Assembly (NCBI GenBank): GCA_905160935.1
Contig: CAJHZI010000641.1
Coordinates: 186,001 to 250,000, forward strand
Length of the DNA stretch: 64,000 nucleotides
Source: Enchytraeus crypticus
Taxonomy: Eukaryota > Annelida > Clitellata > Enchytraeida > Enchytraeidae
Direction: 5' to 3'
Shown here: positions 55,201 through 64,000 of the stretch, in pieces
Layout of the letters: each line of letters opens with the position of its first letter
How positions within the stretch are numbered: the first letter of the stretch is position 1
Made by a program: the position numbers and the translations under genes
The notes under the pieces: model-generated
Seen by the model: only the letters and a program-made list of their open reading frames with translations
Database searches by the model: none
Told to the model about the DNA's origin: nothing

Positions 55201-57026
55201 ATTATACAGTAACATGCTAACGAAGCTCTAGTTAACGTCGTGTGAATTGATAGCTATTGCTGTGTTTGCTGTATTGCTGTGAAACAACAGTTTCACTCAA
55301 AGACGGGGTTTCACGATAATGGCAAGCTAGCGCTACTCTTTTGGGTCTCTATAAAGTTGTGACAATATTATCACTAAACAGTCACTGGCGTGTATCAACT
55401 AATAAAGAAATAGATCTCAAATTAAAAGGCAGAATATTATAGCTGCGGCTTTGGAAAAACTGCACATTAATTACTCATATTTATCTCAACAATTAATATC
55501 ATCCTCAAACTGATTCCTACATGAAAGAGTGATGTTAGGAACAACTGTAGATCTACAGACATTTAAATGCAGTATGCATTAGTTTATAATATATCCATCT
55601 TTGAATTAATAAATATTAAAATTTTACTTTAAAAGTATACACTTGCCATAAATTTTAACACGTACTACAGATAAATCACACATAGCATACATACGATGTT
55701 TCGCCAGATGCATCAGTCCATGGAGCTCGACATTTATCGCCAGATTTGAAATCAGTAGAGAGCCAGGCTTTAGCTGATTCAACTTCGTCATCAGCTCCAT
55801 TTTCAAAATCGTCATCATCTTCATCATCATCTCCGTCTTCCCTGGTACCCGCTGCTGCAAGTCCTCGACCAGCATATTTAGGAACTGAAAATAAATCACT
55901 GTCTCCAGAGCTAGTTGCAGCAGATGGCCCTACCTGCAGCATAAAATACAATAAAGTATCTTATAATACACATCAATTCAGCACAACATAATATATGATG
56001 TTAAAGTGAAAGATAGTCATAAAATAATGCATACATGAAAATTATGCATTTTGTTATTCCAGTGTATTGGATATCTTAATTGGGATATTATTAGTTTTAA
56101 TGAAAGGCTTACAATTTGCAGATGTGACAAAGTGTATATAGTAAAACATTAAATAGTAATAAAGGGAATTGACAAATTGACCAAAATGGCATCAATTAAT
56201 AGTCATAAACAGCAAAAAATCAATTGCAATGATAACATAATCCATCCTAAATAACTTTTAAGGCCAAGCTTGAATGAACTACACAAACATTCTCAAAATG
56301 GAACTGATTTAAAATCTCAAATGATTTTTATAAATTAAAAAACTATTTGATTATACTATGGTTTCAAAGGGTCAGATTTTATAAGAATAAAGGAACAGCT
56401 GAATTTGTGATTTTCTTACAGAGCCCGATTTTATCCCAGAATTACGGACAATGGCATTTCTTAAATTGTCATAAAGACAATTAGTTTAGATTAATTATTT
56501 AGTCCATCTCATATTAACTATAATTAATCTAATTATAGTAGTGATAGTCTAGCAACACTAAATCCGCAAGAAAATATCCTTATACCAAAACGTAACACTT
56601 ATCACGAAACGTAACACTTATCACGAAACGTAACACTTATCACGAAACGTAACACTTATCACGAAACGTAACACTTATCACGAAAACTCAGAGTAAAATG
56701 ACCAAAAAATGACCAGTAGTGATAGTCTAGCAACACTAAATCCGCAAGAAAATATCATTATACCTTTATCTAGTCAACTCGGGTACGCAGAACGTACGGG
56801 GCAGCCGAAAAAAATTCCCCGAGAATCAGAGTTTTAAAATAAAACGTACCTGAGTGCTGACGAGGTCTTCTGTTAGATTGATGACTTCCTCGAGATCATT
56901 TTTAAGTTTTAGTAAATCGTCATTATCCGGATCTGTAGTTAGGGCAGCTTCGACCTGCTGCAGTTGTAACCTATACGTCGATAAATTGCTCAAAAGCTCC
57001 TCTCTATCGCTCTTACTAGTCGCCAT
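52209..57026 (-). CDS. SMNDC1: SMNDC1 / SPF30 splicing factor, complete
   Basis: SPF30 is a nuclear Tudor-domain factor that binds dimethyl-arginine marks on Sm proteins and is needed for tri-snRNP joining in spliceosome assembly. Four exons on the minus strand: 57026-56850, 55933-55695, 53545-53263 and 52373-52209, giving 287 residues (human has 238). Junctions are CAG|GTACGT, TGCTGCAG|GTA, ATC|GTATGT, TTCTACAG|A, AAG|GTATTG and TTTTCAG|TTG. The N-terminal coiled coil reads YRLQLQQVEAAL, then DLEEVINLTEDLVSTQ. An acidic insert follows (GDDDEDDDDFENGADDE), which accounts for much of the extra length. The Tudor domain starts GDKCRAPWTD and continues PATIDEILEDGTCSVVFDRY and EVTKVSLLKP. A Lys/Arg/Gln-rich helix follows (EREYKRKKAQKKQQRL). 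Exon 4 has KGRVKKSIFAS and GRPMTKYTHV, matching the conserved family C-terminus. All exons are uninterrupted. Confidence 0.93.
52440..52600 (-). repeat. T3 copy in SMNDC1 intron 3
   Basis: Reverse copy: CATCTTCCCTTAAATCCCAGTTTAACC, AGACTTTCTCCAGTCTTCTCTGTCCCACACCAT, CAGTCAATCCCC, GCAATTTCTGGGTCCTAGGCGCTC. Confidence 0.65.
54600..54675 (+). repeat. T3 3'-end fragment in SMNDC1 intron 2
   Basis: AACCTAGTTAAAATGGGATTTAAGGGAAGATGATGACGATGAT. Confidence 0.5.
56537..56756. repeat. 19-bp tandem array flanked by 42-bp direct repeats, SMNDC1 intron 1
   Basis: Five units of CGTAACACTTATCACGAAA lie at about 56590-56686, then CTCAGAGTAAAATGACC. Identical 42-base copies flank the array at 56537-56578 and 56715-56756 (AGTAGTGATAGTCTAGCAAC...CAAGAAAATATC), so the block was probably duplicated once. 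A single related unit lies upstream of exon 1 at about 57148-57185. Confidence 0.85.
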
Positions 57027-57147
57027 CTTTGTTTGCGATGAAATTCTTTATCCTGATCTTGACTAATTGACTTTCTCTTCTATTTATTCTTGTTTATCCC
57101 AAAGTCTTTTCCTTTATTCTATGGTCTTGCTTCCTTTGTTTATTTCA

Positions 57148-57235
57148 AAACGTAACATTTATCACGAAAACTCAGAGTAAAATGACCAAAACTCGACCAG
57201 TTCGGTCCTTAAATATGAGAAAAGTTGAGCTGGTA
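57148..57235. repeat. Related CGTAACATTTATCACGAAA block upstream of SMNDC1
   Basis: AAAACGTAACATTTATCACGAAAACTCAGAGTAAAATGACCAAAA matches the intron 1 block. The following ACTCGACCAGTTCGGTCC, ATATGAGAAAAG is also recognisable at 60205-60275 (AACTCAGAACAAA, GACAAGTTCGGACCCTATATATGAAGAAA). Confidence 0.65.
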
Positions 57236-57464
57236 GGACGGGTGGGGATTGGTGCGCTGTATGCTAATTGGCAACTTATCTCTGGCTTCCACGGGTCACA
57301 ATGCAGCAATAATTAATGGAGTATAAGTCTTATCAGTTGTGCAAACAAAAGAATTTTGAAAGAGCACAAGCTACCGGGGACGGCCTTCTAATTTAGAAGC
57401 AGCTGAGATATAAGTCAACACAATTTAATTTTGGCTACTATAGCTCTAATTTACGCGTGTATGT

Positions 57465-57703
57465 AATAACAGCCACAATTAGAGTGCTACAGTCATCAAT
57501 GACAACATCGAGCACTATTGAGAAAAATCAAGCCGGCTAGCATAAAGAAGGACCAAAAACTGTGCAAATTCCAAAATCCAGATAATCAGTCCAAAGTAAG
57601 GGGAATTAAAGAAAAGGAGGTTTAGGCGCAGGTCACTGCTCATGGACACTGGATGGAAAAGAGAGATGGAAAAGATAGGTCTTCAATTGCCTATGAAACT
57701 GAT
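57465..57703 (+). repeat. T5 repeat, left part, split by a hAT-like insertion
   Basis: ACAGCCACAATTAGAGTG, CAGTCATCAATGACAACATCGAGCACTATTGAGA and AATCAAGCCGGCTAGCATAAAG match 19105-19215. The sequence continues to AAACTGAT at 57696-57703, resumes after the transposon at 59674 (GAACTGATCATACG), and probably runs to about 59900. Confidence 0.5.
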
Positions 57704-57818
57704 CAGGGGCGGCGGCATTGTTTTTGAAAGTTGGGGGGCCAAAGTGAAGAAAATGAAAATCAATCGAGAAAACGCAAGCCGCGACACTGCATAAGGAACT
57801 TAATTAAAGGAAGCACAT

Positions 57819-57821
<3 letters not shown>

Positions 57822-57879
<58 letters not shown>

Positions 57880-57889
57880 TATATGTATA

Positions 57890-57949
<60 letters not shown>

Positions 57950-57975
57950 ATATAAGTATGTATGTATATATTTAT
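57822..57975. repeat. (TA)n microsatellite
   Basis: Long (TA)n with TATGTATATA interruptions, inside the hAT-like insertion. Confidence 0.95.
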
Positions 57976-57989
57976 ATATACATGTGCAT

Positions 57990-58160
57990 GTATATCCTAT
58001 CGTAGTGCGCTGCTTATTGGCAGGTCCATGGTATATACTCCTCCACATACTTCTATCATCCGCCTCTCTCTTCATACTAACATACAAGTTAGTCATCAAT
58101 TCATCCAACATCCCAAGTCTCGGTCTTCTTCTCAGTGTCGCCCATACGACTAACACCATG
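57990..58160 (-). mobile_element. LINE 3' end, variant of the RTE-like family
   Basis: The minus strand reads TLRRRPRLGMLDELMTNLYV, then MKREADDRSMWRSIYHGPAN, the typical C-terminus (RPRLxxLDxLxxxxYxxMKRxAxDRxxW). The 3' border CCTATCGTAGTGCGCTGCTTATTGGCAGGTCCATGG parallels 4240 and 26490. Confidence 0.6.
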
Positions 58161-59500
58161 GGGGTTCGAAAATTGTTTGAGCTGTTTGAACATACAGATT
58201 TTCCAGACCCACTTATTCCACTAATGGAGAGGTATTGAAAATCAGAAATCCATCTCGGATAGATATAGTCCCTAAAATACATGAAATATATTATTCCGTT
58301 ATGATTCTTTATCCTTGCAATGAAAAGCATTAGTTAAAACTTATTAAGCCAAGCTAATATATGCGAGTACAGCAAGCAGGCTTACTTTCAGACAAATAGG
58401 GTCTAACCTGTTTTCGATTGAATAATGATTTACTAACTAATGACTTAAGATTATTTCTTCAATAATAAGAAATAAATTTACATTATCTTATGCTTACCTT
58501 ATACAGCAATTGTTATTCTGATTGACTGATCGAATTACTTAAGCGCATTAATTATAGCCCAGCGATTTAAGTGTTAAAACTTATACAACCTAGACTATGC
58601 TAGTGTTGTTGTTGACTAGCTAAACAACCTACAATATGCTAATGTTGTTCTAATAAAAGATAATTCATATTTTTGACAGACGTAACTCTTTAAATGCAAA
58701 ATTCAGACTGAATGCAGATTGACTCGGCAATGCATACAGCTACAAGTCCATCCCTGGCTACTTTGACTTGTGCCTAGCTAGTCTGTTGAACAGAGGCTGA
58801 ATCCAGACTAATTGCACGACATTAAGATAAGGAATTCAACTGAATGACAGGATTGACTGTAAGGGCAGGGATTAACTGACATCAGATCAAATTGACATCT
58901 GATTTTAATTAAATACTTGTTGGACATTTGGCCGGATTTACACTGTATTTTTTTCTTACAACTGTCATCATGAAGTAGGCCTACATAGTGTTAACATGTT
59001 TCCTTATCGGGACACAATCTGCTGTCTATACGAAAGTGCGATGTCGTTGATCTTCGAATTCACCGATTTCCTTCCGTATTTCTTCTTTACTGTCATTATC
59101 ATCTCTAATCTCTTTAGATATTTTTGCTCGCTGGCTCTCATTTCTCTTTAGAACAATGTATAAAAGCCACACAGTCATTTTGTGTAGCTGCTAGTGGCAG
59201 TGAAGGTGAATGAGAGGAGGAGCGGTGGGAAGATAGGGGGTGGGGGAGGGGTGAAAAAGATTTGTGAGCGGTTGAGCCAGGTCGGTAAAGAAGAAAGTAA
59301 TGTCTCATGGGAGGATGTGTGCGATAGGTGTGACTGTGACTATCTTGAGATCATATCATTAAATTTGTATTAACAATTCGATCGCCTTCACTTGAACAAC
59401 CATCCACAGCTTGTACCTCATGAATTCCTAATAAGTAAATCATCTGCCAACACACAGAAAAAATCTGTTTTCAGCAGTCACTAACATTTTTCTGTATCAA
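58161..59500. other. Interior of the hAT-like insertion, nothing recognised
   Basis: No transposase motif or repeat seen in this stretch. Confidence 0.35.
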
Positions 59501-59681
59501 TTGAACTCCAGTTTTGCTTAAATTATTACGTTACAAAAAGTTTCCTTGTATGTATTTTCTGTAATTTTAGGACCCAAAACTGGGGGGCCAAAGGTTATCC
59601 TGGCCACCCACCTGGAAAAGTGGGGGGGGGGCAGTGGCCCGGTGGGCCCCCCCCCCCGGTGGCGCCGCCCCTGGAACTGAT

Positions 59682-60430
59682 CATACGAAAGCAAATGATG
59701 ATTTCCGAAGATTGGGTGGAAGAGAATTTCAGATCTGCGGTGCAGCATGCTGGAAAGAACGATTAGATAGCTTAGAGCGCGAAGGTAAGCTAGGTCTCAC
59801 AAGAGTAATTAATTTAGAAGATCGAGTAACAGCAGGCTGAACCACTTTAATCAAGTGAGACATACAAGTTTGTCCAGGGATGGACGTATAGGTTAACGAA
59901 GCTGTTTTGTAAATTATACGCTCTTTAATCTTTAGCCAGTAACATGTAACCTTTTTGTATGCATCCTTTTTGATACTTACATGTATATATACTACATCTC
60001 ATGGTGTTTCATGCCAGATAGCAATTCAATCCATCATCGAATATAATATAATGTATATACATGCATATATTAAACACAGTATAATGTACAGGTAATAAAG
60101 AAAATGAGTGAATAATATTTACATTATGTATAAGTACTAAAGCAGCGCATATCATAATAGTAGTAGACGCATATTCGATGTAACTTCATAACGCAATACT
60201 TTACCTTGAAAACTCAGAACAAATTTATTAGAATTTGACAAGTTCGGACCCTATATATGAAGAAATATGGTCTGGAATTTAAAAACTTAGAGAAAACATT
60301 TAATGCAGATGTATGTTTTCATAACTTTACTGATTTTTGTTAAATTTTGAAGGGACTATCTATCTTGTCAATCATCTACATTTTTGATATTAAGCAAATA
60401 AATGGAGTATTGTTGCCGGCTGTATAAAAC
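59682..60430. other. Intergenic; right part of the T5 repeat, then low-complexity sequence
   Basis: 59682-59900 (GAAAGCAAATGATGATTTCCGAAG, GGTCTCACAAGAGTAATTAATTTAGAAGATCG) is probably the continuation of T5. A diverged copy of the 57148 block lies at 60205-60275. Confidence 0.4.
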
Positions 60431-60431
60431 T

Positions 60432-60600
60432 GAACCTTCTTGGATAACATGAACCGTTTCTTGGATAACATCTGATTCGATAACCGGTTCTTTGATAACC
60501 GGTTCTTGGATAACATCCGATTCGATAACCGGTTCTAGGATAACATCTGATTCAATCGCTTCTTGGATAACATGCACCGATTCTTGGATAACATCTGAGC
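60432..60600. repeat. Degenerate minisatellite TTCTTGGATAACATCTGATTCGATAACCGG
   Basis: Alternating words TTCTTGGATAACATC, TGATTCGATAACC and GGTTCT with irregular loss of blocks. A minus-strand open frame (PVIESDVIQE repeats) is a by-product. Confidence 0.8.
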
Positions 60601-60904
60601 AATATTTAGTTTTTTATTGTATTACTTGCCGTATTTGGAATCTATGTGTGGCTGATTGAATTTTTATGTCTACTAAAACATAATTCAGGCGTTAAGGGGT
60701 TAAACATTTGCTTATCACTAAGTACATGTAATATTGAAGTCAAAGTTTGACGTTTGATTTTATTTATTTTTAATTATCCAGTAAAGGCATACACAATATA
60801 TTTCAGCATAGGCCTATACTAAGATGAAAGTAATAATACCAACAGTTTGATTTATATCTAAGCCAATATAGCAAACAATTTGAATAACCTAAATAATTAT
60901 ACTG

Positions 60905-61186
60905 ATGCCTAAATGCAATTATTGCAATTATAAAATCCCGGCCCAGAATTCTATAATATACTGTCAAACAGCAGGTCTAAGATTGACGTTCCAATTCACA
61001 TTATCCAATCACGCTAGCAAAAGCAGCGATGACGCAGACATCCTCGTGTACTCTTCTCACGTAAATAGAGGGAGCATGCCCTTTCACGGCAGTCCTAGGT
61101 TAGCCCCAAGTGACCTCGAGTTCAGCTGCAATATTTCTACTCTGCAGCCAGACATATCCTCAATGAAGGCCAATAAATGTGCTTAA
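60905..61186 (+). other. Orphan open frame, 93 codons
   Basis: The frame (MPKCNYCNYKIPAQ, later SLSRL-free, Ser/Asp-rich, ending SSMKANKCA) is less A+T-rich than its surroundings and non-repetitive, so it could be an exon on either strand. I recognise no family and see no decisive splice or start context. Confidence 0.2.
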
Positions 61187-61314
61187 TACAGTTTATTAAC
61201 AGTAGAAAGTTCATTACATCGTTCTAGAGCTTACCATAGATCTGATTGAGAGGCATTGCGATCTGGAGACTTCTTAAAGAGTTTAGGTATGTCTTATATT
61301 GTAGAAGGAGATTA

Positions 61315-61505
61315 AAGCATACCAACGTCAGAAAGGGCATTCGATTGGTGAGCGCCTAGGCTCCAGAAATTGCTAACAAAATTAAACGAATGGAAAAGTC
61401 TCAAATAGAGGATTGACTGGGGGATTGGTGTAGGGCAGAGAGGATTTGAGACAGTCTATTTGTATCCCGACCTTTGTTAAACTGGGATTCAAGGGATGAT
61501 GATGA
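61315..61505 (+). repeat. T3 repeat
   Basis: CCAACGTCAGAAAGGGCATTCGATTGG, TGAGCGCCTAGGCTCCAGAAATTGC, GGATTGACTGGGGG, AGGATTTGAGACAGTCTATT and AAACTGGGATTCAAGGGATGATGATGAG. Confidence 0.75.
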
Positions 61506-61611
61506 GGTATGTCTTAGATCGTATGTAAGACGTTAAATCTTAGGATAAGATCTGAGATCAAGAGAGTTTTGAAAGTTTTTACGTACCCAAGAGCTTACAT
61601 ACGATCTAATA

Positions 61612-61994
61612 CAGTGCTTCTCAATCTTTTATAATCCAGGGTCAAATTTTGATTTTTATCTAATGAAGACTCGAGGACCAAAGTAAAATAAACCCAATCC
61701 AAAAGTTTAATCAAAAAACCACCAAACAGCGTTGCCGTAAGTTATTCAAAAATTATATATATATGTCCATTATTCACATGTATACACATAGGCTTACATA
61801 CATAAAAATATACAATGTATAATAAACGTCACATTACATTACAGCTACATGGTACAACAGTACCTTCCCGCCATCTTATATTTTTATAATTATCACTTAC
61901 ACGGCGATATTGCAACGCAGGACAATGAAAAGGGCCACTTTAGAAGTGATGGCGGGCCACGTTTGATCCAAGGCCCGCGGGTTGAGAAGCACAT
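61612..61994. mobile_element. Non-autonomous hAT MITE
   Basis: 383 bp with ends CAGTGCTTCTCAATC and GGTTGAGAAGCACAT (inverted ATGTGCTTCTCAACC), the classic GTGCTTCTCAA hAT end. Flanking 8-mers are ATCTAATA (61604-61611) and ATCTTAGA (61995-62002), a plausible diverged 8-bp target duplication. No transposase. Confidence 0.65.
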
Positions 61995-62002
61995 ATCTTA
62001 GA

Positions 62003-62336
62003 CATACCTAAGATCTTTAAACGTATCTTGCCTCTTATTCATAATCATGTTAAGCTATAAAATGATGTGATGAACGTTTACTGTTAATAAACAATATTAA
62101 GCACATTTATTAGTCTTAATTGTAGAGTTTTCGGTAGTCCACTTGTTATCGGCAGAGTAAATAACATAACGGCACACTAGGTCAGGAAGCACAGATGCTT
62201 GTTTTACGACCCATTTCCTCCTTCCTCTCCATGGTTATTAGTAATCGTTGCCTTTTGATGGCGCATCAATTGCAGCCGGCGCGGATTTAAGAATAACCTT
62301 TCATCACCATGGGATTTTTTCTTTCCTAAGCTTTTA
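62003..62336. other. Intergenic, possible tail of the 5S-like element
   Basis: 62235-62336 (GATGGCGCATCAATTGCAGCCGGCGCGG, TTTCATCACCATGGG) is more G+C-rich and may be the body of the 5S-derived repeat that starts at 62450 on the minus strand. No exon recognised. Confidence 0.35.
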
Positions 62337-62450
62337 CCAACACTCGGTCTTCCAAGGTAGTCACCCACAAAGTACTAACCGAGGTCGATGCAGCTTAACT
62401 TCGATAATTGACGCGCAACTAAACCAAGTGCGCTAATCCCGCCGTCTACC
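62337..62450 (-). repeat. 5S rRNA-like sequence (5S-derived SINE head or 5S pseudogene)
   Basis: On the minus strand it starts GGTAGACGGCGGGATT, then GAAGTTAAGCTGCATCGACC, GGTTAGTACTTTGTGGGTGA, CTACCTTGGAAGACCGAGTGTTGG. This follows the 5S rRNA order: GTCTACGGC start, GGAAGCTAAGC, GG(T)TTAGTACTTGGATGGGAGACC (TFIIIA box region), then TGGGAATACCGGGTGCTG. The 114-base length is close to the 120 of 5S. It is too diverged to be a functional rRNA. The G+C-rich sequence downstream suggests a SINE3-type element. Confidence 0.65.
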
Positions 62451-64000
62451 ATATAAGTCAGAGAGGTTTAGTTATTCCCTCCCTCGTTCTACATATAATT
62501 TTCTTAAGAGTCCTGAACATCACGTGTTCAATGTCACGTGATAAACAAATCAGAATGACATACTGCGTGCATTAACCTACTATTTGTACAACTTGTCCTG
62601 CATGGAGACATGACAGCATTTTAACCATTACAACAACATTCTACACAAGAAAATTAACGACAAACGTTACAGAGAACAATAATTAGCTAACACTGAAGGA
62701 CGCAACCGAACAGATTTACTCGTTTCATCTTACAAATCACGTAATTTACTTATTCATGCAATTGGCACTGTGAACAACTTTGTATTTATTGGACAGATTT
62801 TATGCTCTTTGTAATTGAATTTTGCACAGCTTTTTGTATTTACCTTTTGCGCATCGTCTTAGATATCATTCAATGCTATTCGTTGATTGACTGATTCAGG
62901 ATTAATAGATTCATTGATTCCATACATTTTCACACTAGTGCACTTCCACAAACAACTTAAAACCACACTTGGACCTTCAAACCGGCAGGTCTAGCAAAGG
63001 GATTAACGGGATTGTGCGAAGGGCCGATGACATTAAAACAATTTCACAGGTCTCCAAAAGTGTTTGTGCTAAAAATGTATACATTTTGACTAGTTAAGCC
63101 AGCACAAGAGATTCATTGCCCAAATTTTCATATCGACTACATTCAAACAACTGACTATGAGAAACATTGCTGTGTTTATTTTAGCTAATCAACATATTAT
63201 ATTATTAATAAAAATTATAAATCTGCTTCTCATTCAAAATAATATCACTACAAATTACAATAGTTCGAGAAGTTTGTTTGCTAAGTAATCAATTGAAAGA
63301 TATACAATATCGAGTTGTATTTTTAAACAATTTCATATCATATTATATTCAATTTTATGGCTTTTTAAACACATTTTACTAATAAACAGATAGGTATAGA
63401 TGAAACAGTATTAGAAAGACACTTGTAAATTTGGCAAGGAGGTTTAAAAGTCACTTTTCTAAACAAAAAGAAACTAGCACCAATTTCCTTATCATGATAT
63501 GATATTGTAGATTTGATATGCTATAAAAGTAAATTACACATAAACATACATGGACACAATTACAACACAAAAATCAAATATAATGAGAACAATAAATAGG
63601 ACAAATTCTATAAAATTTTTCACTAGCAAATATATTTTTAACAATATCAATCAGCATATTAAATATTAATTTCACAGAAAAATCTTGGTTTATACAAACG
63701 ATCTAAATTGTATTTCTCTTTTAATAACACAATGACAATGAGCATCAACAAAGCACGTGAAAAATGAAGAAATTTATCACACTCAGTAATTCCAAGGTAA
63801 GTGTATTGAAATTTCAAATCCAAAGACTAAGCTCAGAGTGTGCAAGATCAACCGACGACAAAGTTTACTAGTGCATTTATATAAAAAAACTGAATATTGA
63901 AACTCATATTAGCAGAAGTGGTGAGAATGACAAAAACTTTCTAAATAAGTTAACAGGCAGCAACTTTTAATAATCTAATTATAATTAATATTCATTTATA
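62451..64000. other. Right end of window, nothing recognised
   Basis: A+T-rich sequence without tandem arrays, recognised exons or repeat-family matches. Confidence 0.4.

Larger units (their letters stand above)
57704..59673. mobile_element. hAT-like insertion, about 2 kb, no transposase
   Basis: Left end CAGGGGCGGCGGCATT; right end GGTGGCGCCGCCCCTG. TIR-internal TTGGGGGGCCAAAG is repeated near the right end (TGGGGGGCCAAAGG), and flanking 8-mers are AAACTGAT and GAACTGAT. The interior has (TA)n (57822-57950), a LINE 3' fragment and A+T-rich sequence. G and C homopolymers near the right end may be assembly-sensitive. Confidence 0.6.

Noticed and set aside
55746-55991. Ser-rich 81-codon frame on the plus strand
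   Set aside because: Antisense shadow of SMNDC1 exon 2 (acidic run read backwards as Ser run).
59518-59840. Pro/Gly-rich frames around 59640
   Set aside because: Read through G and C homopolymers at the hAT-like right end.

Overview
This is an A+T-rich stretch of an animal nuclear genome. Spliced genes with GT-AG introns of about 0.3 to 3 kb encode eukaryotic proteins (eIF5A, SMNDC1/SPF30, FkbM-type methyltransferases). The space between them is filled with decayed non-LTR retrotransposons, tRNA- and 5S-derived SINE-like repeats, hAT and mariner DNA transposons, and long simple repeats. The dense short-interspersed repeats, the mariner/hAT mix and the frequent TAGGCCTA and TACATGTA words fit a marine invertebrate. 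I cannot name the phylum.

Layout. 1-2.3 kb: the last two coding exons of a divergent eIF5A (+). 4-5.6 kb: a SINE, a LINE 3' end and a non-autonomous hAT element. 7.5-10.7 kb: a three-exon gene (+) for a 104-residue secretory-pathway single-pass membrane protein that I do not recognise. 11.1-11.7 kb: a 15-bp minisatellite. 14.0-16.7 kb: Star/FkbM-like methyltransferase copy A (-). 18-26 kb: repeats, including two degenerate arrays of about 1.1 kb each. 26.5-30.3 kb: remnants of three different LINEs. 30.35-30.86 kb: a composite microsatellite. 31.9-34.5 kb: methyltransferase copy B (-). 37.6-39.2 kb: a retroelement C-terminus (-) and a decayed FkbM-domain gene D (+). 41.3-44.3 kb: methyltransferase copy C (-), a pseudogene. 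44.8-45.2 kb: a 16-bp minisatellite. 48.9-49.9 kb: a mariner with a rearranged inverted end. 52.2-57.0 kb: a complete four-exon SMNDC1 gene (-). 57.7-59.7 kb: a hAT-like insertion. 60-62.5 kb: a minisatellite, a SINE-like repeat, a hAT MITE and a 5S-rRNA-like element. 62.5-64 kb: nothing recognised.

The main biological theme is a local family of FkbM (Methyltransf_21) genes. Copies A and B are intact, share the same three-exon structure with phase-0 introns, and have an N-terminal signal anchor, which predicts a secretory-pathway enzyme or Star-like chaperone. Copy C has the same structure but carries stops and frameshifts. D is a different FkbM subfamily on the other strand and is also broken. 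eIF5A and SMNDC1 are housekeeping genes with no evident functional link to the cluster. All gene models come from reading splice signals and protein similarity by eye, without transcript evidence.
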